From Flavobacterium sp. N502536 (GTDB lineage: Bacteria; Bacteroidota; Bacteroidia; Flavobacteriales; Flavobacteriaceae), in NCBI RefSeq assembly GCF_025947345.1, contig NZ_CP110011.1, positions 1,488,001 through 1,552,000 on the forward strand: a stretch of DNA of 64,000 nt. Reading direction: 5' to 3'. Shown here in pieces: positions 1 through 7,910 of the stretch. The notes under the pieces are model-generated. The model saw nothing but the letters and a program-made list of their open reading frames with translations, was not told the origin of the DNA and made no database searches. The first letter of the stretch is position 1; the number at the start of each line of letters is the position of its first letter. A program made the position numbers and the translations under genes.

Positions 1-218
1 TCGCCAAATGTCCACTTTACCCCCACTAAAGTTCCGGTTCCGCTATAACCAACGGAGTAGTTCATTAATTTCGGATTAGTAGCATCAGTTGAATTATGTA
101 GTTTTACAAAAATTGCTTCTCCCAGGCAATCTACAATCTCCTCAGCGTCGTCTTTGCTGCAGGAGTTCGCCGCAAAAAACACCAGAGCAAGCATTAAAAT
201 TGATACTATCTTTTTCAT
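1..218 (-). CDS. N-terminal part of a small secreted lipoprotein (cut by window edge)
   Basis: Only the first 72 codons lie in the window. The protein begins MKKIVSILMLALVFFAANSC, a lipoprotein signal peptide with the acylated Cys at about residue 20, followed by an acidic SKDDAEE stretch typical of Bacteroidetes surface or periplasmic lipoproteins. The visible mature part (around VDCLGEAIFVKLHNS and a GYSGTGTLVGVKWTF segment) resembles a beta-sandwich or Ig-like start, but the family is not recognised. The gene is read away from the LysR gene, which also lies on the minus strand upstream of it. Lipoprotein status is seen in the sequence; function is unknown. Confidence 0.7.
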   Translation of the reverse strand, partial: MKKIVSILMLALVFFAANSCSKDDAEEIVDCLGEAIFVKLHNSTDATNPKLMNYSVGYSGTGTLVGVKWTFG

Positions 219-286
219 TTTTATTTTTATTTAAGAATTTATTTATCAAAATTATTCTATAAAAATACAGAAAACAATGATTTTCA

Positions 287-1192
287 TCATAATCGGTTAC
301 CAAAAAACAATTTTAATTCTTTGGAAATAATTTCAAAAAACGAATTCAAATTATTGTTTTTAGCGGTCAGCAGATACACATACTCTTCCGGTACATGAAA
401 ACTGTTCCATAACAATTGTAGTTTATTCTCTGTAATGTATTTTCTCGCATTGCAATTCCAGGTAACCGCAACTCCTTCATTATCGGATAACATTCGGAGC
501 ATTTCAGATTCAGAGGGAATAATATAATTTGGCACCATCGACGGCCTTTTTTTATTGAAAGCATGCAGCCAGAATAGTTTTATGTGCGGAATTCTTGCAT
601 CATGGCTGTACCATTTTTGCTCATTCAGCCACTGCTCTACTGCGGTATAATTATCCGCTTTCAGTTTCTGACGAAATTCAGTCGCATCCAAACGCACCGG
701 CGCCACCATGATTAGCTTAATTTTTCCCACGATTTCATAAATCGTATCAAACGTATCATACCTTTTTGTGGTGATTGCAAAATCAAGTTTTTTAGCATCC
801 ACTAACTCAAAGAGCACATCGTTTTCTGCAAAAGTAAAATCGATTAAATCAAACTTAGAGATCAGCAGATTTCCAATACAATTAAAAAGATTCCTCGAAA
901 TACCAACCGAAATTAATCGGGTAGCATCTTCTGCTTTTGCGCGAAAAGTACTCTCTACATTTTCAAGCCGGTCGAGGGCATCTATGATTAAATTATTGAG
1001 TAACTTAGCGTATTCCGTTGGTTCTACGCCTTTTGACTTTCGGTTAAACAATTTATTCCCAACATGGGCTTCCAGCATTGAGATTTGCTGGCTAACTGCA
1101 GGCTGACTCATAAATAACTCTTTTGCAGCGATCGAAAAATTTCCGTTTTTATATACAGCCTTAAAGGTTCTGTACCACTCCAGATTCACCAT
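287..1192 (-). CDS. LysR-family transcriptional regulator
   Basis: A 301-residue protein with the full LysR layout. The N-terminal winged helix-turn-helix (about residues 5-63) includes NFSIAAKELFMSQPAVSQQI, and an effector-binding domain follows to the end. The length is normal for the family. It is divergent from the secreted DJ-1/PfpI gene across an 85-base gap that holds that gene's -7 box, so by the usual LysR arrangement it may regulate that gene. The effector is unknown. The regulator call is secure; the target is inference from orientation. Confidence 0.92.
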   Translation of the reverse strand: MVNLEWYRTFKAVYKNGNFSIAAKELFMSQPAVSQQISMLEAHVGNKLFNRKSKGVEPTEYAKLLNNLIIDALDRLENVESTFRAKAEDATRLISVGISRNLFNCIGNLLISKFDLIDFTFAENDVLFELVDAKKLDFAITTKRYDTFDTIYEIVGKIKLIMVAPVRLDATEFRQKLKADNYTAVEQWLNEQKWYSHDARIPHIKLFWLHAFNKKRPSMVPNYIIPSESEMLRMLSDNEGVAVTWNCNARKYITENKLQLLWNSFHVPEEYVYLLTAKNNNLNSFFEIISKELKLFFGNRL

Positions 1193-1253
1193 GACATAAA
1201 TATATTTATAACAAACATAGTTTATTTTATTTTTACTGATATCACTTTAACCG

Positions 1254-1261
1254 TAAATTTG
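1254..1261 (+). promoter_or_regulatory. -7 promoter box of the DJ-1/PfpI gene
   Basis: TAAATTTG matches the Bacteroidetes -7 consensus TAnnTTTG and ends 16 bases before the ATG, giving a very short leader. It lies in the shared intergenic region with the LysR gene. Confidence 0.6.
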
Positions 1262-1277
1262 ATCAAAATTTAAACTT

Positions 1278-2039
1278 ATGAAAAAAATAGCCTTACTTAC
1301 GATTATAGCATTCAGTGCTTTTAGCACCTCTGCTATAGCTCAAAAATCAACAAAAAAAGGTACCAAAAAGGTACTATTTGTTGTAACCAGCAACGATAAA
1401 CTGGGGAATACCGGAGAGAAAACCGGATTTTGGTCAGAAGAATTCGCTGCACCATATTATGAACTATTAGATCAGGGTGTCGAAATCACCATTGCTTCGC
1501 CTTTAGGAGGTCAGCCGCCAATTGATCCAAAAAGTGCCGATCCGGCATCGGCAACCGCAGACACTAAACGTTTTGACGCCGATAAAACTTTACAGGAAAA
1601 ATTAAAACATACCCATAAACTTTCGACCATCAACCAGAAAGATTATGATGCTGTTTTTTATCCGGGAGGTCACGGACCACTTTGGGACCTGGTAGAAGAT
1701 AAAAACTCGATTGCTTTGATCGAATCTTTCTACACTCATAAAAAACCTGTTGCCTTTGTTTGTCACGCTCCGGCAGTTTTAAAAAACGTAAAAGTTAACG
1801 GTGTCTTTTTAGTGAAAGGCAAAAATGTTACCGGTTTTACAAATGCCGAAGAGGAAGCTGTGGGGCTAACCAAAGTAGTTCCATTTTTACTCGAAGATGC
1901 TTTGACAAAAAATGGCGCCAAGTTTTCGAAAGAAGCCAACTGGCAGCCATATGCCGTACAAGACGGTCTTTTAATTACAGGACAAAATCCGGCCTCGTCT
2001 AAATTAGTGGCTGGAAAATTATTACAACAGTTAAAGTAA
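1278..2039 (+). CDS. secreted DJ-1/PfpI family protein (type 1 glutamine amidotransferase-like)
   Basis: A 253-residue protein. Residues 1-22 form a Sec signal peptide ending in AIAQ, so export to the periplasm is expected, which is unusual for this normally cytosolic family. The fold signatures are present: a FYPGGHGPLWDL segment near 127-138, the nucleophile elbow AFVCHAPAVL with Cys162, and an upstream acidic residue in FWSEEF (about Glu54/55) that usually pairs with the Cys. The layout resembles the Hsp31-like branch, whose members act as chaperones, glyoxalases or deglycases. Which activity applies cannot be read from sequence. It is divergent from the LysR regulator at 287-1192. Confidence 0.88.
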   Translation: MKKIALLTIIAFSAFSTSAIAQKSTKKGTKKVLFVVTSNDKLGNTGEKTGFWSEEFAAPYYELLDQGVEITIASPLGGQPPIDPKSADPASATADTKRFDADKTLQEKLKHTHKLSTINQKDYDAVFYPGGHGPLWDLVEDKNSIALIESFYTHKKPVAFVCHAPAVLKNVKVNGVFLVKGKNVTGFTNAEEEAVGLTKVVPFLLEDALTKNGAKFSKEANWQPYAVQDGLLITGQNPASSKLVAGKLLQQLK

Positions 2040-2047
2040 AAAAGGGG

Positions 2048-2241
2048 CTGAGGGACTAAGGTACTGAGATACTAAGGTTCTTAGGTACTTAACAAAAAAA
2101 ACTTAGAACCTTAGTACCTCAGCGCCTCAGAAACTTAAAAATACAACAATTAAAACAACAAAGATGATAAAGGTTATGAATTACTAAGATTATAAACAAA
2201 AAAACTTAGTACCTCAGCGCCTTAACATCTTAGAAACTTAA
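2048..2241. repeat. three degenerate octamer arrays upstream of the YqhD-like gene
   Basis: Three separate runs keep an exact 8-base rhythm: 2048-2095 (units such as CTAAGGTA, the reverse orientation), 2099-2138 (units AACCTTAG, TACCTCAG, then CGCC- and AAAC-type units) and 2202-2241 (AAACTTAG, TACCTCAG, then CGCC-, CATC- and AAAC-type units). The last run is followed by five A and the ATG at 2247. The first run is inverted relative to the second, so they could form an imperfect hairpin. The same unit order recurs in front of thiL. Confidence 0.8.
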
Positions 2242-2246
2242 AAAAA

Positions 2247-3404
2247 ATGCTAAACTTTGAATTATACAATCCGACGAATTTAATCTTCGGAAAAGGACAA
2301 ATTGAAAAACTTTCTACTCTGGTTCCTAAAGATGCCAAAATCTTACTGGCTTATGGTGGTGGAAGTATTTTTAAAAACGGAATTCACGAACAAGTCATCA
2401 ACCATTTAAAGGGTTTTGATATTGTAGAATTTGGCGGAATCGAACCCAATCCACATTTCGAAACTTTAATGAAAGCGGTTGCTGTTATTAAAGCAGAAAA
2501 AATTGATTTCATTTTAGCTGTTGGTGGCGGTTCAGTAATCGACGGGGTAAAATTCATTTCAGCGGCTGTAAATTTCGACGGAGATCCGATTGATATTCTG
2601 CAAAAACGTTTACTTATTAAAGAAAACGCTGTTCCTTTCGGAACTGTTTTGACTTTACCTGCAACGGGAAGCGAAATGAATTCGGGAGCTGTTGTTACCA
2701 TCGAAGCAACACAGGAAAAACTGGCTTTTGGCGGAAGTGCCCTTTTTCCTAAATTTTCAATTTGCGACCCAACTGTCATTGCTTCGTTGCCTAAAAGACA
2801 ATTGCAAAATGGTGTTGTCGATGCCTATACACACGTAATGGAGCAATACCTGACTTACCCGCACGAAGGCTATTTACAAGACCGCATTGCCGAAGGAATT
2901 TTACAGACTCTAATTGAAGTTGGCCCAAAAGTAGTTGAGAATCCAACCGACTATGCTTTGGCTTCTAATTTTATGTGGAGCTGTACAATGGCTTTAAACG
3001 GACTGATCCAAAAAGGAGTTCCTTCGGACTGGGCCACCCACATGATTGGTCATGAATTAACGGCTTTGTACGGAATTGATCATGCCAGAACTTTGGCGAT
3101 TATCGGACCTAGTTTGTACCAAATAATGTTTGATACGAAAAAAGAAAAACTCGCACAATATGGCCGAAGAATTTTCAGCTTAACGGGTTCTGATGATGAA
3201 GTGGCAAAAGAAGCAATCAATAAAACCGTTGCTTTTTTCCATACCATGGGAATGGATACTAAGCTCTCACAATACACCGACGATTATAGCAAAACAGCCG
3301 ATTTTATCGTAAATCGTTTTAATGAAAGAGGCTGGAAAGGTTTGGGAGAAAAACAATTGATTACGCTGGAAAAAGTAAAATCGATTGTTGAAATGAGCTA
3401 CTAA
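2247..3404 (+). CDS. iron-containing alcohol/aldehyde dehydrogenase of the YqhD/BdhA type
   Basis: A 385-residue group III metal-dependent alcohol dehydrogenase that reduces aldehydes, in YqhD using NADPH. It is colinear with E. coli YqhD: the nucleotide-binding GGGS at 37-40 and 93-96, the block EFGGIEPNPH at 61-70, and metal ligands Asp192, His196, His265 and His279, matching the known YqhD ligands with a constant two-residue offset. In YqhD this enzyme detoxifies short-chain and lipid-peroxidation aldehydes. The ATG is placed directly after an octamer array. A strong terminator at 3473-3507 ends the unit, which is probably monocistronic. Confidence 0.93.
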   Translation: MLNFELYNPTNLIFGKGQIEKLSTLVPKDAKILLAYGGGSIFKNGIHEQVINHLKGFDIVEFGGIEPNPHFETLMKAVAVIKAEKIDFILAVGGGSVIDGVKFISAAVNFDGDPIDILQKRLLIKENAVPFGTVLTLPATGSEMNSGAVVTIEATQEKLAFGGSALFPKFSICDPTVIASLPKRQLQNGVVDAYTHVMEQYLTYPHEGYLQDRIAEGILQTLIEVGPKVVENPTDYALASNFMWSCTMALNGLIQKGVPSDWATHMIGHELTALYGIDHARTLAIIGPSLYQIMFDTKKEKLAQYGRRIFSLTGSDDEVAKEAINKTVAFFHTMGMDTKLSQYTDDYSKTADFIVNRFNERGWKGLGEKQLITLEKVKSIVEMSY

Positions 3405-3409
3405 GGTAT

Positions 3410-3451
3410 AAATTCCAAATAAAAAAATACAAATTCCAAATTCCAAATTTT
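3410..3451. repeat. AAATTCC heptamer array
   Basis: Six consecutive 7-base units, three of them exactly AAATTCC (3410-3416, 3431-3437, 3438-3444), the rest degenerate. It begins six bases after the dehydrogenase stop codon. The same unit occurs at 24687-24766 and 53497-53545. Confidence 0.75.
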
Positions 3452-3472
3452 ATGCTCATTTGGAGTTTTACA

Positions 3473-3512
3473 AAAAAGGCGTTCTCACTTTCGGGGAACG
3501 CCTTTTTACAAT
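3473..3512 (+). terminator. rho-independent terminator of the YqhD-like gene
   Basis: Perfect inverted repeat AAAAAGGCGTTC (3473-3484) and GAACGCCTTTTT (3496-3507), ending in a T run. Confidence 0.85.
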
Positions 3513-3690
3513 ACTAAAACAAAATTAACTAACTCAATTCTTGCTAAACTCATTAAATTCTAATTTATAAATAGTTACAACGTATTGATTGTCTTTTTAT
3601 TGTACAGACCTGAAAATATTTTCTTTTTAATTTTAAACCTTCTGGAAACCATTGTATTTAATGGCGGTTTCTAAATTTCTTAAATGAGAT

Positions 3691-3723
3691 TTTGTATTAT
3701 TACTACATTATTAAGTACTTTTG
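3691..3723 (+). promoter_or_regulatory. gpsA promoter
   Basis: TTTG at 3691-3694 and TACTTTTG at 3716-3723, separated by 21 bases, match the Bacteroidetes -33/-7 pair. The ATG follows 18 bases later. Confidence 0.65.
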
Positions 3724-3741
3724 CTTTAAATTATTAAAATA

Positions 3742-4737
3742 ATGAGCGAAAATTTAAAATTTGCAGTAATTGGAGGAGGAAGCTGGGCAACGGCAATTGC
3801 AAAGATGTTATGCGTAAATCTTTCAGAAATTGCCTGGTACATGCGTAATGATGCTGCTATCGAGCACATACAGAAATACAAACACAATCCAAACTACTTA
3901 AGTTCGGTTGAATTTGACACTACAAAACTTAAACTGACGAACAATATTAATGAAGCTGTCGCTTATGCCGACTATGTGATTTTTGCAATTCCATCTGCTT
4001 TTTTAGATGGTGAATTAAAGAATCTAACAGTTTCACTGGCAGACAAAATCATCTTTTCGGCGATTAAAGGAATCGTTCCTGAGACAAGTTTGATCGTTGG
4101 AGAACATTTTCACATTCAGTACGACATTCCCTACTACAACATTGGTGTAATTACAGGTCCTTGTCATGCCGAAGAGGTAGCATTAGAACGACTTTCCTAT
4201 TTAACCATTGCTTGCGGAGATCCTGATAAAGCACAGGTTGTTGCAAAACATTTATCCGGAAATTACATCAAAGCCAAAATTTCGGATGATATTATTGGTA
4301 CCGAATATGCCGCAATGCTTAAAAACATCTACGCTATCGCAGCAGGAATTGCGCACGGTTTAGGTTATGGAGACAACTTTCAGTCGGTTATGATGAGTAA
4401 CGGAATTCGCGAGATGAAAAAGTTCATCCGAAAAGTGCACAAAATGAAACGTAACATCAATGATTCGGCTTATTTGGGCGATTTATTAGTTACAGGATAC
4501 TCTGTGTTCTCAAGAAACAGAATGTTCGGAAACATGATTGGAAAAGGGTACACAGTAAAAAGTGCCATGATGGAAATGAGCATGGTTGCCGAAGGATATT
4601 ATGCCACTAAAAGTGCTTATAAACTAAATCAGGGTTACGGTGCTAAAACTCCAATTATCGATGCTGTTTACGCTGTTTTATACGAAGGTAAAGATGCGAA
4701 ATCGGTTTTCAAGAAATTAACGGAGTCTTTGGATTAA
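3742..4737 (+). CDS. gpsA: NAD(P)H-dependent glycerol-3-phosphate dehydrogenase
   Basis: A 331-residue cytosolic enzyme that reduces dihydroxyacetone phosphate to sn-glycerol 3-phosphate, the entry step of phospholipid synthesis. The N-terminal Rossmann motif AVIGGGSWATAIAKML (residues 8-23) and the central VITGPCHAEEVA segment are present, as is the catalytic-lysine region EYAAMLKNIYAIAAGIAHGL. The length is typical. The gene has its own promoter and is followed by a heptamer array and a terminator. It is convergent with the conserved unknown gene at 4938-5345. Confidence 0.96.
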   Translation: MSENLKFAVIGGGSWATAIAKMLCVNLSEIAWYMRNDAAIEHIQKYKHNPNYLSSVEFDTTKLKLTNNINEAVAYADYVIFAIPSAFLDGELKNLTVSLADKIIFSAIKGIVPETSLIVGEHFHIQYDIPYYNIGVITGPCHAEEVALERLSYLTIACGDPDKAQVVAKHLSGNYIKAKISDDIIGTEYAAMLKNIYAIAAGIAHGLGYGDNFQSVMMSNGIREMKKFIRKVHKMKRNINDSAYLGDLLVTGYSVFSRNRMFGNMIGKGYTVKSAMMEMSMVAEGYYATKSAYKLNQGYGAKTPIIDAVYAVLYEGKDAKSVFKKLTESLD

Positions 4738-4743
4738 GTTTTT

Positions 4744-4792
4744 TCTTAGAAGATAGATTATAGAGGCAAGATTATAGAAGTAAGAGTTTAGA
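4744..4792. repeat. heptamer array, left arm of an inverted pair
   Basis: Seven successive 7-base units all ending in AGA (for example TTATAGA twice, GGCAAGA, AGTAAGA, GTTTAGA), starting six bases after gpsA. The right arm, read on the opposite strand, is at 4895-4943. The gpsA terminator lies between them. Confidence 0.8.
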
Positions 4793-4807
4793 TTTCTATA
4801 TATTAAA

Positions 4808-4857
4808 ACAAAAAAGAGTCAGGACAGAATTAAAATTCATCTTGACTCTTTTTTTAT
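4808..4857. terminator. bidirectional terminator between gpsA and the 4938 gene
   Basis: Inverted repeat AAAAAAGAGTCA / TGACTCTTTTTT with a loop of about 20 bases, A-rich on the left and T-rich on the right. It can serve both convergent genes. Confidence 0.75.
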
Positions 4858-4894
4858 CTCGTAAACAAGGTTTGCACTTTCCAGTCTATATTAC

Positions 4895-4943
4895 TCTATG
4901 CTCTATAGTCTTGGCTCTACAATCTTGCCTCTATAATCTATTT
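4895..4943. repeat. heptamer array, right arm of the inverted pair
   Basis: TCT recurs at 4895, 4902, 4909, 4916, 4923, 4930 and 4937, exactly every seven bases. The core 4917-4941 is close to the reverse complement of 4753-4779. The array overlaps the last codons and stop of the 4938-5345 gene. Confidence 0.8.
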
Positions 4944-5345
4944 CACCATAATCCCCTCAACAAACAAGATAGGCACTTCCTCGGTATCATTTTCGTTGAT
5001 TAGGTTTGATTTAAAAGTAAATTTCTTGTCGTACAAAGTATTTCCAATAAAGAACGTTACCATAAACTCGTTGTTTAATACCAGTAAACTCTTTTCGACC
5101 ATTTCGATTTTGACTACTGAAACTGCAGGAACCTCAACAAAGGCATGACGCAGTACAGACGTTTTTTTCATCTCTCCATCGATTGTTCCAAATGCTTTTG
5201 AAACGACCATAACGCTGTCTAGATTAAAATCACTGTCGTTTACCAGGTAGGCGTACCAAACCTTTTCCATAAAATCATCGCTCCATTCCTGAACGGCGGC
5301 TACGAATACATTTTCTACTTCCGGTATTGTTATGTCTTTTTTCAT
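4938..5345 (-). CDS. conserved protein of unknown function next to pheS
   Basis: A 135-residue soluble protein with no signal peptide or membrane segment, rich in alternating beta-strand patterns (VENVFVAAVQEWSDDF, FMVTFFIGNTLYDKKFTF). I recall similar proteins beside pheS in other Flavobacteria, where they are sometimes mislabelled as phenylalanyl-tRNA synthetase alpha subunit, but no synthetase motif is present. Its stop codon lies inside a heptamer array. A hairpin and a structured element separate it from pheS, so it may be co-transcribed with pheS only by read-through. Function unknown. Confidence 0.75.
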   Translation of the reverse strand: MKKDITIPEVENVFVAAVQEWSDDFMEKVWYAYLVNDSDFNLDSVMVVSKAFGTIDGEMKKTSVLRHAFVEVPAVSVVKIEMVEKSLLVLNNEFMVTFFIGNTLYDKKFTFKSNLINENDTEEVPILFVEGIMVK

Positions 5346-5358
5346 CTATTAAATTTTA

Positions 5359-5397
5359 AAAACCTTTGTCAAAGCCAGAAGCTTCAACAAAGGTTTG
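5359..5397 (-). terminator. possible hairpin/terminator between pheS and the 4938 gene
   Basis: Inverted repeat AACCTTTGT / ACAAAGGTT with a 17-base loop. Read on the minus strand, the stem is followed by TTTTTAAAATTT, a weak terminator tail. Confidence 0.45.
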
Positions 5398-5428
5398 TTT
5401 ATTATAAAGGTAATTTATAACGTAAAGT

Positions 5429-5508
5429 CATAGCCCTGATGGAAGCGGCATCCTTTTGTTTTTTTTCTTTAAAAAACAAAAGATACAGCGGACAGCAGGA
5501 AATAGCTC
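5429..5508. ncRNA. structured intergenic element, possibly a Flavo-1-like RNA
   Basis: Just past the pheS stop lies a block of higher-complexity sequence: TAGCCCTGATGGAAGCGGCA on the left arm and ACAGCGGACAGCAGGAAATA on the right. They flank a core stem, CTTTTGTTTTTT / AAAAAACAAAAG. I recall near-identical blocks in many Flavobacteriia genomes, and the arrangement fits the described Flavo-1 conserved RNA. That identification is from memory and unverified, and the sense strand is uncertain. It could alternatively act as the 3' end or terminator of pheS. Confidence 0.5.
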
Positions 5509-6528
5509 CTAAATATTTGCTTTAAACTGCTCTAAGAAACGAACATCATTCTCGTAAAACATACGAATATCACCAATTTGATACAGCAACATTGCAATAC
5601 GCTCTACTCCCATTCCGAAAGCAAAACCGTTGAATTCGTCCGGATTGATGTCGCAGTTTTTAAGAACATTTGGATCCACCATTCCACAACCACCAATTTC
5701 CAGCCAGCCAGTTCCTTTGGTGATACGGTAATCGGTTTCGGTTTTTAGCCCCCAATAAATATCAATTTCGGCACTTGGTTCTGTAAACGGGAAGTAGGAC
5801 GGACGTAAACGTATCTTAGATTTTCCGAACATTTCTTTTGTAAAATAAAGCAAAGTCTGTTTTAAATCAGCAAATGAAACATCTTTGTCAATGTACAAAC
5901 CTTCTACCTGATGAAAAATACAGTGTGAACGTGACGAAATGGCTTCGTTACGAAATACACGTCCCGGAGAAATGGTACGGATTGGCGGTTTATGATTTTC
6001 CATATAACGCACCTGAACAGATGATGTATGCGTACGCAACAACACATCAGGATTTGTCTGAATGAAAAAAGTATCCTGCATATCACGCGCCGGATGGTAT
6101 TCCGGTAAATTCAAAGCAGTAAAGTTATGCCAGTCGTCTTCGATTTCCGGACCTTCGGAAACATTGAATCCAATGTTGGCAAAAATATCAATAATCTGAT
6201 TTTTAACGATTGAAATCGGGTGACGTGAACCAATAATTACTGGCTCTGCCGCACGTGTTAAATCACCAAAAACTCCTTTTACTTCTTGTTTGCTTTCCAG
6301 CTCTTCCTGAATAACTCTTACTTTTTCTTCGGCAACCGATTTTAAAGTATTTATTACCTGTCCGAAATCTTTTTTCTGGTCATTTGGAATATTTTTGAAC
6401 TCTGTAAAAAGCTCTTTCAACAAACCTTTACTCCCTAAATACTTAATACGGAATTGCTCTAAAGATTCTTTATTTTTATCATTAAAGGCCTTGGCTTCCT
6501 CTATATGTTCTTTTATCTTGTCTATCAT
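5509..6528 (-). CDS. pheS: phenylalanyl-tRNA synthetase alpha subunit
   Basis: A 339-residue class II synthetase subunit that forms the catalytic part of the alpha2-beta2 enzyme charging tRNA-Phe. An N-terminal coiled-coil arm (about 1-90) is followed by the catalytic core. Motif 2 is FRNEAISSRSHCIFHQVEGL with the F-H-Q-V-E-G core, and motif 3 contains GMGVERIAML near the end. Length and architecture are normal. pheT is not nearby, as in many Bacteroidetes. A -7 box at 6548-6555 gives a short leader. Confidence 0.97.
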   Translation of the reverse strand: MIDKIKEHIEEAKAFNDKNKESLEQFRIKYLGSKGLLKELFTEFKNIPNDQKKDFGQVINTLKSVAEEKVRVIQEELESKQEVKGVFGDLTRAAEPVIIGSRHPISIVKNQIIDIFANIGFNVSEGPEIEDDWHNFTALNLPEYHPARDMQDTFFIQTNPDVLLRTHTSSVQVRYMENHKPPIRTISPGRVFRNEAISSRSHCIFHQVEGLYIDKDVSFADLKQTLLYFTKEMFGKSKIRLRPSYFPFTEPSAEIDIYWGLKTETDYRITKGTGWLEIGGCGMVDPNVLKNCDINPDEFNGFAFGMGVERIAMLLYQIGDIRMFYENDVRFLEQFKANI

Positions 6529-6547
6529 CAGTCTTGCTTTGAAGGTG

Positions 6548-6555
6548 CAAATTTA
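6548..6555 (-). promoter_or_regulatory. pheS -7 promoter box
   Basis: On the minus strand TAAATTTG matches TAnnTTTG and ends 19 bases before the pheS ATG. Confidence 0.6.
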
Positions 6556-6637
6556 CGTAATTTTAGTTGAAAGTTAGTAGTCGAAATTGCAGTTTTCGGT
6601 GAACTATATTTACAAAAATGGGGACCGCAACTAAAAA

Positions 6638-6994
6638 CTAGTCAATAAGTTCTCTTTCTAAAAAATAATTCACAATGGCTTCTTTCATCAAAACCGATTG
6701 TTCTCCTGCTTTTAACGACGGTAATTCTTCTTTTACTTTATAATGCGGCCAGCCATCGGCATCAAAAAAATCAAATTCGTAAAACCCGTATGGCTCTAAC
6801 AATCGACAAATGGCGATGTGCATCAGGTTTAATTTTTCATCTTTTTTGAATTCGCGGTGTACTTTTCCGAGTTCCTGAACTCCGATTAAATAAATTATAG
6901 CATCCAAATCAAGATCTTCTCCTTGCGAGAATTGATTAGACAGTATATCGACGAGCTTTTCCCATCGCTCTTTTAGTTGTGTATCTCTAGACAT
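6638..6994 (-). CDS. conserved hypothetical protein
   Basis: A 118-residue soluble, acidic, mostly helical protein beginning MSRDTQLKERWEKLVDILSN. Features include an aromatic patch (LLEPYGFYEFDFFDADGWPH) and a charged C-terminus. No family is recognised; I believe it is conserved in Flavobacteriaceae but cannot check. A -7 box (7092-7099) suggests a leader of about 90 bases. It is divergent from cvpA. Confidence 0.75.
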   Translation of the reverse strand: MSRDTQLKERWEKLVDILSNQFSQGEDLDLDAIIYLIGVQELGKVHREFKKDEKLNLMHIAICRLLEPYGFYEFDFFDADGWPHYKVKEELPSLKAGEQSVLMKEAIVNYFLERELID

Positions 6995-7091
6995 TGTATG
7001 ATTTTTGATGGTTGGTTTTAGATCTTAGATTGCTGAAAAATTCAATTCTGAAGGGGACAGAACTACAATCTTAACTCTAAATTTTGATTTG

Positions 7092-7099
7092 CAAAGATA
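7092..7099 (-). promoter_or_regulatory. -7 promoter box of the 6638-6994 gene
   Basis: TATCTTTG on the minus strand (CAAAGATA on the plus), 97 bases from the ATG. Confidence 0.5.
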
Positions 7100-7166
7100 C
7101 ATAGTTCAAGACATTGCACCTAAAAAAATTAAACAGTTAGAAAAAGAGAACTCCAAAAAACGGCTG

Positions 7167-7198
7167 AACCTTTGCCACTCTGAACCTCCGAACCTAAA
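7167..7198. repeat. octamer array upstream of cvpA
   Basis: Four 8-base units: AACCTTTG, then a CCAC-type unit, AACCTCCG and AACCTAAA, followed by a separate -7 box at 7205-7212. It belongs to the same family as the arrays before the WYL regulator and thiL, but here the last unit is not followed by a start codon. Confidence 0.7.
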
Positions 7199-7204
7199 AA
7201 AGTA

Positions 7205-7212
7205 TATCTTTG
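7205..7212 (+). promoter_or_regulatory. cvpA -7 promoter box
   Basis: TATCTTTG, a consensus TAnnTTTG element, 23 bases before the ATG. Confidence 0.6.
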
Positions 7213-7235
7213 CGCTTTTTTAAACACACCCAAAT

Positions 7236-7775
7236 ATGAGTTTTTTTGATATAATTGTGGCCGCTCTTTTAGCTTTTAGCTTATATAAAGGAATTAAAAA
7301 CGGACTTTTTGTAGAAGTTGCTTCTTTCATTTCTTTATTGTTGGGAATTTATATTGCCCTTAAATTCTCTTCTTTTATGAAAGAGCTTATCATGAAACAC
7401 GTTTCATGGAATCCGAATACGATACAAATTACCGCTTTCATTCTGACTTTCATATTAGTGGTTATAGGCGTTTACTTCTTAGCCAAAATTCTTACCGGAA
7501 TTGCCGATTTTGCTTTTCTGGGATGGGCGAATAAACTGGGCGGAGGCTTTTTCAGAATTTTAAAAACCATTCTGATTCTGAGTATTTTTATCGCTCTTTT
7601 TGAGAAAATCAATTTCAACAATACTTTTGCCAAAAAAGAAACATTAGACCATTCGATTTTTTACAATCCGGTTAAAAAAGTGGCAGCTTTCGTTTACCCT
7701 TCTGTTGAAAAATGGTACGAGGAATTTAAAGACATTCATGCCGAAACGTCTAAAGAAACACCTAAGGAAGAGTAA
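7236..7775 (+). CDS. CvpA-family inner-membrane protein
   Basis: A 179-residue protein with four predicted membrane helices (about 4-22, 28-46, 63-85, 104-122). The family-typical start is FFDIIVAALLAFSLYKGIKN, where a Gly-containing turn follows the first helix. The C-terminus is hydrophilic and acidic. CvpA proteins are small inner-membrane proteins linked to colicin V production and envelope stress; the molecular role is unresolved. It stands alone, read away from the 6638 gene. Confidence 0.88.
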   Translation: MSFFDIIVAALLAFSLYKGIKNGLFVEVASFISLLLGIYIALKFSSFMKELIMKHVSWNPNTIQITAFILTFILVVIGVYFLAKILTGIADFAFLGWANKLGGGFFRILKTILILSIFIALFEKINFNNTFAKKETLDHSIFYNPVKKVAAFVYPSVEKWYEEFKDIHAETSKETPKEE

Positions 7776-7910
7776 TATCCCTGCCATTATATCTTACTAA
7801 TTCAAAAAACAATAATCTTTACGAAACACCACGACCTCAGATAATTGAACAAAATAAATTATCTTGCCTGATATTTCCAACAACCGATTTAATTTATAAT
7901 CAAAACCCGT

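Noticed and set aside
2048..2241. Periodic DNA considered as a CRISPR array
   Set aside because: The units are 8 bases with no spacers of constant length and no cas genes nearby.
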